Of a stretch of DNA of 64,000 nt, positions 1 through 9,147 are shown one piece after another. The translations under genes were made by a program, and so were the position numbers. This DNA is from Rhizobium glycinendophyticum (GTDB lineage Bacteria; Pseudomonadota; Alphaproteobacteria; Rhizobiales; Rhizobiaceae): contig NZ_VFYP01000001.1 of the NCBI RefSeq assembly GCF_006443685.1, positions 2,356,001-2,420,000 on the forward strand, written 5' to 3'. The notes under the pieces are model-generated. The model saw only the letters and a program-made list of their open reading frames with translations, searched no databases and was not told where the DNA came from. Within the stretch, counting starts at the first letter, position 1, and every line of letters starts with the position of its first letter.

Positions 1-71
1 TCTTTACCCGTCATGCTGTGTTTCCATCTGCCTTCTGGATTTTTGGGGCTGGATAGCCCGGTTTTGGGCAT

Positions 72-95
72 AAAAAAAGGCCCCTTGAGGGAGCC
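72..95 (-). terminator. rho-independent terminator of the small RNA
   Basis: On the minus strand GGCTCC pairs with GGGGCC (one G-U pair) around a 5-base loop, followed directly by TTTTTTT (72-78). No minus-strand protein gene ends here, which is the main reason to propose an RNA gene upstream. Confidence 0.65.
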
Positions 96-189
96 TGTCA
101 TCTAGCGCATGGGTGGCTGTCGCCGGATGGTTACACCATCCTGCCCATGCGCCTTCCCACCACGATAAGAACGATCGAGTTTTTCATGA
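72..189 (-). ncRNA. candidate trans-acting small RNA (alpha-r8/MmgR-like architecture)
   Basis: No convincing open frame covers this stretch, yet the minus strand shows an RNA-like layout. A perfect 9-bp outer stem pairs 144-152 with 105-113. Nested inside is a 7-bp hairpin, 135-141 with 125-131, with a 3-base loop. A terminator hairpin and seven T follow at 72-95. A sigma70-like promoter lies upstream at 196-224, so the transcript would be about 120 nt, or about 80 nt if it starts nearer 155. Two stem-loops plus a terminator in an intergenic region resemble the alpha-r8 (MmgR, Rfam suhB) RNAs of Rhizobiales. That family assignment is inference from architecture and memory. The structure itself is directly visible. 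Confidence 0.5.
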
Positions 190-195
190 CGCGAA

Positions 196-224
196 GTGTT
201 AGCCAGAAAGCCGTCTAGCGTCAA
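196..224 (-). promoter_or_regulatory. putative sigma70 promoter of the minus-strand small RNA
   Basis: On the minus strand TTGACG (219-224) is followed after a 17-base spacer by TAACAC (196-201). Transcription would begin near 189 and read into the hairpins at 152-72. The -35 is good and the -10 moderate. A later start close to 160 cannot be excluded. Confidence 0.35.
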
Positions 225-353
225 CGCATCGTTTAACAAATTTCGTCGTCTTAGGCGCAGTTTTATTGCGTTCGCGGATCACCTGTTACCATCGCGCTAC
301 CCGCTTACACAAAGTTTTAAGCGATTGTTCATACGCTCGCGCGAGCAGGGAGA

Positions 354-2456
354 ATGCGCTTGTCGAACGATGATCTTCACAAGTCCGGTGACGCCGGAGA
401 CAAAGAGCGCCGCGATGGGATGCGGCCGGGCAACCGAATGCTGGGACGAGTCGTTGCCTGCAACGGTTCGCGCGCCACGATCGCAGCAGTCGCCGAACAC
501 GGCGGGACCGACCTGACCGAGCTCTGGTCGGTGGGGCGTCTGATCTCGATCAGCGTCGGACGCAACCGTGTGGTTGCACTCGCCTATTCCATGCAGACCG
601 GTTCGAAAAACTGGGGCGAAGGCGACGACAACGAGTTCCTGATTGAGGTCGAACTCCTCGGAGAAGTGCATGTCAGCGAAACCGGTCAAGAAGTCTTCTC
701 CACCGGCATTTCCTGCTATCCCTATCTTGGTGCCATCGCCCATCGGATAAGGGCAGCCGACCTTCTGCGCATCTACGATACCCATCACGGCGACACTGCC
801 GTCATCGGCAAGCTGACGCAGGACGAGTCCATCGACGCTGCTATCCATATTCCATCCATGCTGTCGAAGCATTTCGCGGTCGTCGGCTCGACCGGGGTCG
901 GCAAATCCACCGCCGTATCGCTCCTGCTGCGCAAGGCGATCGAAAGCGATCCGAAGCTGCGCATCCTGATCCTCGATCCGCACAACGAATTTGCCGCAGC
1001 CTTCCCGGATCTGGCCGTCGTCATCGACACAGACACGCTTGACCTGCCCTTCTGGCTGATGCGCCTAGAGGAATTTGCAGAAGTGCTCTTCCGCGGTCGT
1101 CCGCCCGTTCCTGAAGAGCTCGACATCCTGCGCGACCTCCTGCCGGAGGCAAAGCGCGCCTTCCGCGGCAACGAAAGCGCCCTGATGCGCCGAGCGGCCG
1201 ACAAGAGTTCGATGACGGCGGACACACCCGTTCCCTATCGTATCGCCGATCTGATGGCCCTCATCGACGAGCGCATCGGGCGGTTGGAGGGCCGCGGTGA
1301 AAAGCCATTCCTGCGCTCGCTGAAGATGCGCATCATGGCCGCGATCAATGATCCTCGCTATCACTTCATGTTCTCCAACAACACGATCAGCGACACGATC
1401 ATGGAGACGATCGCGCATATCTTCCGCATTCCGGGAGAAGACAGACCGATCTCCACGTTCCAGCTCTCGGGCATTCCCTCGGAAGTCGTCAATTCAGTCG
1501 CCTCGGTACTCTGCCGCATGGCCTTCGAGATCGCGCTTTGGTCGAACGGTGCCATACACATGCTGGTCGTCTGCGAAGAGGCCCACCGCTACGTGCCCGC
1601 TGATCCATCGCTCGGCTTCTTCCCCACACGTCAGGCGATCGCGCGCATCGCAAAGGAAGGACGTAAATACGGCGTCTCTCTCGGCGTGATCACCCAGCGT
1701 CCGGGTGAACTAGACCAGACGATCCTGTCGCAGTGCTCGACGCTGTTTGCGATGCGACTGGCGAACGACCGTGACCAGGAAATCATCCGCTCTGCCATTC
1801 CGGACAGCTCGATCTCGACCACGAGCTTCATCTCCTCGATTGGCAATGGCGAAGCGATCGCCTTTGGCGAGGCAATTGCAGTCCCGATGCGCATGCGCTT
1901 TACCCGGGTGGGCGAGCAACTCCTGCCGAAGGCCAACGGCGTCAACGCCAAGACCACTGAGGAGACACCTGACACGGTCGACCTCCGCTCGATCGTCACT
2001 CGCATGCGCGCCATCGCCGGGCCGGATATCTCGGCCTTCCAGCAACAGTTTGAAAACAGCATGGGAGGCAGCGACGTGCCGAGGGCGCCCGACGGTCTCT
2101 ACGACGACGAAGAACTCGACGGCGAGTCCATGATGGATGACGTGCCCCAGGTTTCGCGCCTCGCTGCACCTGCAGCGACGCCTCCTACCATATCGAGAAA
2201 AGAATACGATCCAGCACCCCGGCGGCAGTCTTTCACGGCGGCCCAGACGCCAACCATCGAGCCTTACCGGCCTGACATGCTGCCGCGCGCGAGTGAGAGT
2301 GACGTGCTGCGGCATCCGGAGCCGGCACCAGCCTATCAGGCCGAAACTCCCGTCCCATCCTTCGGCGCGCAGCCCCTCCGGCGTGAGGGAAGCGGACCAT
2401 CCTTGCGCGAAAGCATCCTCAAGAAGCCCTTGTCCAGCCTCTACAAGCGCGATTGA
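354..2456 (+). CDS. HerA/DUF87-family ATP-binding protein
   Basis: A 700-residue ATPase of the HerA-FtsK superfamily. An N-terminal HAS-barrel-like beta domain (about residues 27-130) precedes the ATPase core, with Walker A GSTGVGKS at 178-185 and Walker B VVCEEAH at 405-411. A QRPGELDQ motif follows, typical of HerA proteins. The last 150 residues are proline-rich and probably disordered. HerA-type ATPases form hexameric rings that translocate DNA, in archaea with NurA. No nuclease partner is encoded nearby, so the bacterial role is unknown. The start at 354 has GGGAG only three bases upstream; an in-frame ATG at 420 is an alternative. It converges on miaA with an 8-base gap. Confidence 0.85.
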   Translation: MRLSNDDLHKSGDAGDKERRDGMRPGNRMLGRVVACNGSRATIAAVAEHGGTDLTELWSVGRLISISVGRNRVVALAYSMQTGSKNWGEGDDNEFLIEVELLGEVHVSETGQEVFSTGISCYPYLGAIAHRIRAADLLRIYDTHHGDTAVIGKLTQDESIDAAIHIPSMLSKHFAVVGSTGVGKSTAVSLLLRKAIESDPKLRILILDPHNEFAAAFPDLAVVIDTDTLDLPFWLMRLEEFAEVLFRGRPPVPEELDILRDLLPEAKRAFRGNESALMRRAADKSSMTADTPVPYRIADLMALIDERIGRLEGRGEKPFLRSLKMRIMAAINDPRYHFMFSNNTISDTIMETIAHIFRIPGEDRPISTFQLSGIPSEVVNSVASVLCRMAFEIALWSNGAIHMLVVCEEAHRYVPADPSLGFFPTRQAIARIAKEGRKYGVSLGVITQRPGELDQTILSQCSTLFAMRLANDRDQEIIRSAIPDSSISTTSFISSIGNGEAIAFGEAIAVPMRMRFTRVGEQLLPKANGVNAKTTEETPDTVDLRSIVTRMRAIAGPDISAFQQQFENSMGGSDVPRAPDGLYDDEELDGESMMDDVPQVSRLAAPAATPPTISRKEYDPAPRRQSFTAAQTPTIEPYRPDMLPRASESDVLRHPEPAPAYQAETPVPSFGAQPLRREGSGPSLRESILKKPLSSLYKRD

Positions 2457-2464
2457 ACGAGGCG

Positions 2465-3379
2465 TCAATCGACCCGGTAGGATCCCGGATCAATGCGCTC
2501 CCAGTTCTCGTCCATCTGGTTGCGAAACCAGGTCATCTGTCGCTTGGCATATTGCCGGGTGGCAGCCGACGCCCTTTCGATCGCCCCCTCTCGGGTGAGT
2601 TCGCCCGCCAGCATGGCGGCGATCTGCGACACACCGATCGCCTTCATCACTGGAATCTCGGGCGGAAGATCGAGTGCAAGCAACGCCTTTACCTCTTCGA
2701 CAGCACCCTGATCCATCATCTGCGCGAAACGCCGATCGATACGCTGATGCAGGAGCTTGCGTTCGGGCAGCACGACGAGTTTCTGGGCCTTCTCCGGATC
2801 GACCAGCATAGGGCCGGCCTGTCGGCGGAAGTGATCGATGGACTGACCGGTGGCCTCTATGACCTCCAGCGCCCGCACGATCCGCTGCCCATCCTTGGGG
2901 TTCAGGTCGGCAGCGACCTCCGCATCCGCATCTGCGAGTTCCGCATGCAGAACCTCCGGCCCCTCGGCGATCAACCGCGCCCGAAGCCTTTCGCGCAGTG
3001 CCTCGGGGATCTGAGGCATCTCGGACAGCCCGCCCGTCAGCGCCTTGAAATAAAGCCCGGTGCCGCCGACCACCACCGGTAACCGGCCCTGCCCTTTCAA
3101 GACATCGAGCAGCGAGGCCATGTCGCGCAGCCAGTCGCCGGTCGAATAGGAGGCACCTGCCGGTACATGTCCATAGAGGTGGTGGTCAACACCCTCCATC
3201 TCGCTCTCATCGGGGCGTGCGGTGACCACCCTCAACGTGTCATAGACCTGCATGCTGTCGGCATTGATTACCACGCCGCCATGCCGCCGGGCGAAAGCGA
3301 GCGCCAGTGCGGACTTGCCGCTGGCGGTCGGCCCGGTTATCAGGATGGCCTCTGTCGTCTTTCCAGGATCTTGCATCAT
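2465..3379 (-). CDS. miaA: tRNA dimethylallyltransferase MiaA
   Basis: Transfers a dimethylallyl group to N6 of A37 in tRNAs reading codons that begin with U. The P-loop GPTASGKS lies at residues 16-23, followed by the family segments INADSMQVY and VVGGTGLYFKAL. At 304 residues it has the usual length. The open frame continues upstream, but the tandem ATGs at 3379 and 3376 match the usual rhizobial N-terminus. The second ATG has the better spacing to GAAGG. The gene is divergent from serB and the two start codons abut or overlap, so each promoter must lie inside the other gene. Confidence 0.95.
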   Translation of the reverse strand: MMQDPGKTTEAILITGPTASGKSALALAFARRHGGVVINADSMQVYDTLRVVTARPDESEMEGVDHHLYGHVPAGASYSTGDWLRDMASLLDVLKGQGRLPVVVGGTGLYFKALTGGLSEMPQIPEALRERLRARLIAEGPEVLHAELADADAEVAADLNPKDGQRIVRALEVIEATGQSIDHFRRQAGPMLVDPEKAQKLVVLPERKLLHQRIDRRFAQMMDQGAVEEVKALLALDLPPEIPVMKAIGVSQIAAMLAGELTREGAIERASAATRQYAKRQMTWFRNQMDENWERIDPGSYRVD

Positions 3380-4268
3380 GGCCTTCGTTGCCACGCTTGT
3401 CGCCAATCCGTCAAATCCCATCCTCACCACCGACGTCGCCGAACGCGCCGCCGACGCTGTAAAGTCGTCGCGTCTCTACTGGCTTGCCGACGGCGTTGCC
3501 TGCGACATTCCGCTGACCGATGGGCAGGATGCCCTTGCCGCAGAAGCGCTGTTGCGCGACGCAGTTGCCGGCCTTGCTGTCGATGTCGCGGTCCAGGTCG
3601 CCGAAACCCGGCGCAAGCGCTTCCTGATTGCCGACATGGACTCAACGATGATCGGGCAGGAATGCATTGACGAACTGGCGGCAGAAGTCGGCCTGAAGGA
3701 AAAGGTCTCCGCGATCACGGCGCGTGCCATGAACGGCGAGATCGCCTTCGAGCCGGCGCTACGGGAGCGCGTCGCTCTCCTGAAGGGCCTGCCGATCTCG
3801 GTCGTCGATGAGGTCATCGCCAAGCGCATTACGCTCACCCCCGGCGGACGGGAACTGATTGCCACCATGAAAGCGCGTGGCGGCTATACCGCCCTCGTCT
3901 CCGGCGGCTTCACCGTCTTTACCGCCCGAATCGCCGCCGTCCTTGGCTTCGATGAAAACCGCGCCAATACACTCATCGAGAAAAACGGCATTCTGACCGG
4001 CGAAGTCGCTGAGCCCATTCTCGGCCGTCAGGCCAAGGTAGATTCGCTCGTCGAGATCGCAAAGACCCTCGGTATCTCGCCGCAGGATTCGCTTGCCGTC
4101 GGCGATGGCGCCAACGATCTCGGGATGCTTGGCATCGCAGGCTCGGGTGTCGCCCTGCATGCCAAGCCCTCGGTGGCTGCCGAAGCGAAGATCCGCATCG
4201 ATCATGCCGATCTGACGGCCCTCCTTTATCTTCAGGGTTACCGCAAGTCCGACTTCGTCCTTTCGTAA
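3378..4268 (+). CDS. serB: phosphoserine phosphatase SerB
   Basis: Catalyses the last step of serine synthesis, phosphoserine to serine. It is a HAD-family hydrolase of 296 residues with the catalytic motif DMDST at 86-90, the second motif ALVSGGF, and the C-terminal GDGANDL motif that binds magnesium. The N-terminal 80 residues form the ACT-like regulatory part seen in long SerB proteins. ATG 3378 is preferred over upstream in-frame codons because AGGA sits nine bases before it and the N-terminus matches rhizobial SerB. Its start codon overlaps that of divergent miaA. Confidence 0.95.
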   Translation: MAFVATLVANPSNPILTTDVAERAADAVKSSRLYWLADGVACDIPLTDGQDALAAEALLRDAVAGLAVDVAVQVAETRRKRFLIADMDSTMIGQECIDELAAEVGLKEKVSAITARAMNGEIAFEPALRERVALLKGLPISVVDEVIAKRITLTPGGRELIATMKARGGYTALVSGGFTVFTARIAAVLGFDENRANTLIEKNGILTGEVAEPILGRQAKVDSLVEIAKTLGISPQDSLAVGDGANDLGMLGIAGSGVALHAKPSVAAEAKIRIDHADLTALLYLQGYRKSDFVLS

Positions 4269-4281
4269 CACATCAAGCGCC

Positions 4282-4845
4282 ATGGCAATCATCCTTCAGA
4301 CCGAACGACTGACGCTCAGAAACTGGATGGACAAGGACCGGGATCTCTTCCGCGAGATCAACCGCGATCCCAAAGTCATGGAATTTTTCCCAATGCGCCG
4401 CAGCCACGAGGAATGCGACGAATTGCAAGAGAGGCTGCGGGCGATGATCGAAGAGACGGGGTACGGCTTCTATGCCCTGGCTGATCGGCGAACCGACGAG
4501 GCCATGGGCTTTTGCGGAATCGCCAAGGTGGCCCTACCCGGCATACTGCCCGAGGACGCCTATGAAATCGGCTGGCGGCTCGCGACGCGCTTCTGGGGCC
4601 AGGGCTATGTGACGGAGGCAGGGCGCGCACTTCTCGATTTCGCCTTTGCCGAGCAAGGCTTGGACGAAGTCTACGCTTTCGCCGTCAACGGCAACACGCG
4701 CTCGATTGCCGTGATGCAAAGGCTCGGGATGCAGCAGCTTGAGGGACGGGACTTCGACCACCCTTCAGTGCCGGACAGCCATCCGCATCTGAAAAGCCAT
4801 GTGCTCTTTTGCGCAAACGCAAATCAAAACGGCAATTTCGGCTAA
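4282..4845 (+). CDS. GNAT-family N-acetyltransferase (RimJ/RimL type)
   Basis: A 187-residue acetyltransferase of the RimJ/RimL branch. The N-terminus LQTERLTLRNW is typical, and the acetyl-CoA-binding segment is RLATRFWGQGYVTEA around residue 100, followed by NGNTRSIAVMQRLGM. The acceptor substrate cannot be told from sequence. Related proteins acetylate ribosomal protein N-termini or small molecules. It starts 13 bases after serB and is probably co-transcribed with it. Confidence 0.85.
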   Translation: MAIILQTERLTLRNWMDKDRDLFREINRDPKVMEFFPMRRSHEECDELQERLRAMIEETGYGFYALADRRTDEAMGFCGIAKVALPGILPEDAYEIGWRLATRFWGQGYVTEAGRALLDFAFAEQGLDEVYAFAVNGNTRSIAVMQRLGMQQLEGRDFDHPSVPDSHPHLKSHVLFCANANQNGNFG

Positions 4846-4908
4846 TTGCAGACAAGGCTAATTCAGCAATTTACGCGCCCTTAAAGCGTCTTGCCTAAAC
4901 TTTCCGGC

Positions 4909-7293
4909 ATGACAAACGTTCTCTCGGCGCATTCTGCTACCACCAAATCCTCGTGGATTGATCGCTTTTGGCGCTTGGGTGAAGCCGGCCAGACGGCAGA
5001 GGAAGCGCCGCGCATCCGCGCGATACGCATGTCGATCGTCGGACAGAACACGCCCTGGATGATGGCCGCCAATATCGGCAACGCCGCTCTCGCGGCGCTG
5101 GCCTTCTGGGGTAGCCCTTCGTCACTCGCCGTGAACCTGATCTGCGCGATGCTGATCACCATCGCAATCACGACTGTCCTGAAATGGTCTAAGTCGCGGT
5201 CACGGGCACCGCGCGAGCAGGCAAGCGAACGCGGCACGCGCAAGGCGGTTTTGCATGCAGCGGTCCTCAGCGGTCTCTGGGCCTCCCTTGCAATCGTCGC
5301 CTATGCAGACGCAACGGAAACTCAGCGCATGGTTCTGATCGCGCTTACCGTCGGCATGGCCGGCGGCGGCGGTTTCGCACTGGCGACAGTCCCTCCGGCC
5401 TCTGTCGTCTTTTGCGGCATCGTCGGTCTCGGTGCCGGCGTTGCCCTCGGCAGCAACCCGTCCGTGGTCGGCTTCTATCTCTTCTCCCTCTACACCATCT
5501 TTGCCGCAATCATTGTCCGCTCCTCGCTTGCGGTCTGCGATAGTCTGACGGAGAAGGCCCGCGCCAAGATGGCTGCCGACGAACAACGAGACGTCATCGG
5601 TCTACTGCTCAATGATTTCGAACAGAATACCGCCGACTGGCTCTGGGGCGCTGACGAGCACCTCCGTCTCGAACGCGCATCAAGCCGGTTCTGCGAGAAA
5701 CTTGCTGCCCCGGACAGCCTCATCGTCGGCAAGCCAATCATTGATGCCATCCCCTTCGCCATGCATTTCATGACGGACATCGAGCAGATTGAGGATCGCG
5801 AGAGCTTTCGCCGCAAGCTTGAAGCTCACCAGTCTTTCCGCGACGTCGATGTCTGCGTTGAGCAGGGCGGCGAGCTTGGCATATGGTCGTTGACCGCCAA
5901 GGCGATCTATGATGAAAGCGGCCGATTTGTCGGCTACCGCGGAGTGGGCCGGGACGTCACCGCCAACCGTCAGACGCGGCTGCGGATCGAGCACATGGCG
6001 CGCCATGATCCGCTGACCGACGTGGGCAACCGTGTTCTGCTCAACGAGGATCTCGCCCGCGCCGTCTCCCGACTGGAACGCTTCGGCGACGGTTTCTCGC
6101 TGCTCCTTCTCGATCTTGACCGGTTTAAGCAGGTCAACGACAACCATGGCCATGCGGGTGGCGATGAATTGCTGCGCGAGGTGGCGGGCCTGCTTCAGCA
6201 GCTCTGCAGCGAAGGCGACACGCTGGCCCGCCTGGGCGGGGACGAATTCGTCATCGTGCATATGTCCGGCGAAGATCCCAAAAGCGCAGGGCACCTTGCA
6301 AACCGCATCATCAAGCGCCTGGGGCAGCCCTTTCACCTCCGCTCGGGCACCGCCCATATCGGCGTCAGCATAGGCCTTGCCTGCGCGCCGGTCGACGGGA
6401 CTGATCCGGACCAGTTGATCCGCAATGCCGACCTCGCTTTGTATCGAGCCAAGGCCGACGGTCGAAATCGCTTCCGCTATTTCGACTCGTCTCTCGATGC
6501 CACGGCGCGTCGCCGCAATCTGATCGAACAGGAACTGGCGCTCGCCGTCAGCTTGGGAACACTTGAGCTGTATTTCCAGCCGCTGATCGATGCGCAGAGC
6601 CACCAGGTGGTCTGCGCCGAGGCGCTATTGCGTTGGAACCACACGCGTCTTGGCCCGATAAGCCCCGGCGAGTTCATTCCGATTGCCGAAGAAACCGGCC
6701 TCATCACCAGCATCGGCGCCTGGGTGCTACGCGAAGCCTGTCGGGTATCGTCGAGTTGGCCCGATAACATCCGTGTGGCCGTCAACCTCTCATCGCGCCA
6801 ATTTCTGAGCCCTGGCCTCGTACCCATGGTCGAGAACGCGATGAAGACAAACGCCATGCGCCCGGGTCGCCTGGAGCTCGAGGTGACGGAGAGCCTTCTC
6901 ATGAACTCGACACCGGCCGTCGAGCAGACCTTGAAGACCCTGAGCAAGCTCGGAATCCGCATCGCCCTCGACGACTTCGGGACCGGCTTCTCGTCGCTGA
7001 GCTATCTCCGCCGGTTCCGCTTCGACAAATTGAAGATCGACCAGTCTTTCATCTCCGACATGGACACGAACGAGGACGGGCGCGCAATCGTCGAATGCGT
7101 GATCCGCCTGGCGAAGGACCTGCGCATGAGCGTGGCCGCGGAGGGTGTCGAAACCCAAAACCAGCTTACCGCGTTGCGGCAGCTGGGCTGCGGCGAAATA
7201 CAGGGATATCTGGTCGCACGCCCGATGTCCGCCACCGCCTTCGCCACATTTTTAAACGCCGGCGACGACGGGAGCGAGCGGCGCTACGCTTAA
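4909..7293 (+). CDS. membrane-bound GGDEF-EAL cyclic-di-GMP enzyme
   Basis: A 794-residue protein with several N-terminal membrane helices (about residues 30-190), a PAS-like region (about 230-340), a GGDEF domain and an EAL domain. The cyclase signature GGDEF is intact at 443-447. The EAL motif at 571-573 and the DDFGTGFSSL motif further on are also intact. Both diguanylate cyclase and c-di-GMP phosphodiesterase activity are therefore possible; dual-domain proteins often use only one. ATG 4909 is chosen over an in-frame TTG at 4891. The stop lies two bases from the convergent protease gene. Confidence 0.9.
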   Translation: MTNVLSAHSATTKSSWIDRFWRLGEAGQTAEEAPRIRAIRMSIVGQNTPWMMAANIGNAALAALAFWGSPSSLAVNLICAMLITIAITTVLKWSKSRSRAPREQASERGTRKAVLHAAVLSGLWASLAIVAYADATETQRMVLIALTVGMAGGGGFALATVPPASVVFCGIVGLGAGVALGSNPSVVGFYLFSLYTIFAAIIVRSSLAVCDSLTEKARAKMAADEQRDVIGLLLNDFEQNTADWLWGADEHLRLERASSRFCEKLAAPDSLIVGKPIIDAIPFAMHFMTDIEQIEDRESFRRKLEAHQSFRDVDVCVEQGGELGIWSLTAKAIYDESGRFVGYRGVGRDVTANRQTRLRIEHMARHDPLTDVGNRVLLNEDLARAVSRLERFGDGFSLLLLDLDRFKQVNDNHGHAGGDELLREVAGLLQQLCSEGDTLARLGGDEFVIVHMSGEDPKSAGHLANRIIKRLGQPFHLRSGTAHIGVSIGLACAPVDGTDPDQLIRNADLALYRAKADGRNRFRYFDSSLDATARRRNLIEQELALAVSLGTLELYFQPLIDAQSHQVVCAEALLRWNHTRLGPISPGEFIPIAEETGLITSIGAWVLREACRVSSSWPDNIRVAVNLSSRQFLSPGLVPMVENAMKTNAMRPGRLELEVTESLLMNSTPAVEQTLKTLSKLGIRIALDDFGTGFSSLSYLRRFRFDKLKIDQSFISDMDTNEDGRAIVECVIRLAKDLRMSVAAEGVETQNQLTALRQLGCGEIQGYLVARPMSATAFATFLNAGDDGSERRYA

Positions 7294-7295
7294 AC

Positions 7296-8873
7296 CTATT
7301 CGAGCGGTACGGCCACCAGACGCAGGTTGCCATCCTTGTCGGCGATCATCAGGTAACCGCTGCGACGGCCATCGCTCTTGATCTTCGTGAGTTTCTCGGC
7401 CACCTGCTGCGGCGTGCGCATGAACTCCTGCGCCACTTCAACGATGACGTCCCCGGCCTTCAATCCCTTCGCTTCTGCCTTTGAATTCGGCAGCACGCGC
7501 GTGATCAACACGCCCTCGACCCCTTCGGCGATACTGAAAGACTTGCGTTGCGCGTCGTCGAGCAGGGTCAATTCCACCCCGATCAGGCCTTCCGTTACGG
7601 GTGCCGCCTGCTGCGTCTCACCGGGCACCGTTTGTCCGCCGTCTTCATTCTCGCCTGCATCGGGAGCCTGCTCGGGCTGCTCATCCGCGCCCGGATCCTG
7701 GCCTTCCTCGTCCGGTTCGACCGTCTGGTCCGAACTCGACGATTCCTCGCTGGTCGCGTCATCGTCCTCAAGCAGGCCGAGCGTGACCTTTACCGTCTGC
7801 TCTTTGCCGTCGCGCAGGATCACGACGTCGAGCGGCTCACCGATCGGGCTCTCGGCCACCATACGCGTCAGATCGCGCGTCTCCGCCACCGGCCGGCCGT
7901 TGAAGCTGACGATGATATCGCCGACCATGATCGGCCCTTTGGCGACGGGACCGTCCTCGACGATACCGCTGATCAGCGCGCCGCGCGCACGACCGATCTT
8001 GAGACTTTCGGCCACCTCGTCTGACACCGGCTGAATGCGTACGCCAAGCCAGCCGCGCCGCGTCTCGCCGAACTCGATCAACTGGTTCACGATGTTTTCG
8101 GCAAGCTCGGTTGGCACGGAAAAGCCGATACCGATCGAGCCGCCACTCGGCGAGATGATAGCCGTGTTGATCCCGATCACTTCGCCGTCCATGTTGAACA
8201 GCGGTCCGCCGGAATTGCCCTTATTGATGGCCGCATCCGTCTGGATGAAGTTGTCGTACGGGCCGGCATTGATGTTGCGTCCGCTGGCCGAAACGATGCC
8301 GAGCGTCACCGATCCACCGAGCCCGAAGGGGTTGCCGATCGCCATGACCCAATCGCCGATCCGAAGCTTGCGCGAATCGCCAAACTTGACCGCCGTCAGC
8401 GGCTGCGGCGGCTCCACCTTCAGCACCGACAGGTCCGTCTTGGTATCGGTCCCGATCAGCTTGGCCTTCAGCTTCGACCCGTCGGAGAAAATCACCTCGA
8501 TGTCGTCGGCATTCTCGATCACGTGGTTGTTGGTGACGATGAAGCCCTTGGGGTCGATCACGAAGCCGGATCCTAGGGAATTGACCTTGCTGTTATTGTC
8601 GCCGCTGTCGCCGTTCTTGTAGAAATCGTCGAACAATTCCTGGAACGGCGAGCCCTCCGGCACCTGGGGTGCCGGTCCCTCGCCCTCTTCCTTGACGCTC
8701 TGCGACGTTGAGATGTTGACCACAGCACCCAACAGACCCGATGCCAGATCCGCGACCGAATCGGGACCACGCGCCTCGACAACGGACGGCACGCTTGCAA
8801 CACCCATCACCAGGGCACTTCCGACCATCAGGGCCGGCAGGATCTTTCGTGACGGGCGGGCGGAATAGGTCAT
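7296..8873 (-). CDS. Do-family periplasmic serine protease (DegP/DegQ/MucD type)
   Basis: Degrades or refolds damaged envelope proteins. The start at 8873 gives a clean signal peptide (residues 1-34), and longer in-frame starts would bury it. The catalytic triad is His117 (NNHVIE), Asp147 (TKTDLS) and Ser221 (GNSGGP). Two PDZ domains follow, near 290-380 and 440-525. A linker of about 50 residues between them is rich in Asp, Glu and Ser. At 525 residues it fits rhizobial DegP proteins. It lies downstream of hflK-hflC on the same strand, with a terminator and 274 bases between, so it probably has its own promoter. Confidence 0.93.
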   Translation of the reverse strand: MTYSARPSRKILPALMVGSALVMGVASVPSVVEARGPDSVADLASGLLGAVVNISTSQSVKEEGEGPAPQVPEGSPFQELFDDFYKNGDSGDNNSKVNSLGSGFVIDPKGFIVTNNHVIENADDIEVIFSDGSKLKAKLIGTDTKTDLSVLKVEPPQPLTAVKFGDSRKLRIGDWVMAIGNPFGLGGSVTLGIVSASGRNINAGPYDNFIQTDAAINKGNSGGPLFNMDGEVIGINTAIISPSGGSIGIGFSVPTELAENIVNQLIEFGETRRGWLGVRIQPVSDEVAESLKIGRARGALISGIVEDGPVAKGPIMVGDIIVSFNGRPVAETRDLTRMVAESPIGEPLDVVILRDGKEQTVKVTLGLLEDDDATSEESSSSDQTVEPDEEGQDPGADEQPEQAPDAGENEDGGQTVPGETQQAAPVTEGLIGVELTLLDDAQRKSFSIAEGVEGVLITRVLPNSKAEAKGLKAGDVIVEVAQEFMRTPQQVAEKLTKIKSDGRRSGYLMIADKDGNLRLVAVPLE

Positions 8874-9069
8874 CGGCTTCCTCACTGGGAGTATCAGGGC
8901 GACTTCAACATAGGGCGCAACCGGGAAACGGAAAATCACATTTCCCGGAAGCGTCATAGCCACAACATGCGACCAGATCTTGTCGATCCGACAGCTAGCA
9001 CATGATTCCTCGCCGAAGGGCAACATTGCGCGATGGGTCGTCGAGAAAACTGCGTGAGATAGCGTGTTG

Positions 9070-9107
9070 CAAAACCAGAAAGGGCCGGCATTCAGGCCGA
9101 CCCTTTC
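9070..9107 (-). terminator. rho-independent terminator after hflC
   Basis: On the minus strand GAAAGGG (101-107 side) pairs with CCCTTTC, with a further inner GC stem, and GGTTTTGC follows. It lies 41 bases past the hflC stop and separates hflKC from the protease gene. Confidence 0.6.
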
Positions 9108-9147
9108 ATATACCGTAACGTCAGGTTCCGGAGAACCTGCCGTAGCG

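Noticed and set aside
1..14. Possible start codon of a minus-strand gene at the left edge (ATG ACG GGT AAA)
   Set aside because: Only four codons are visible, so nothing can be said about a product.
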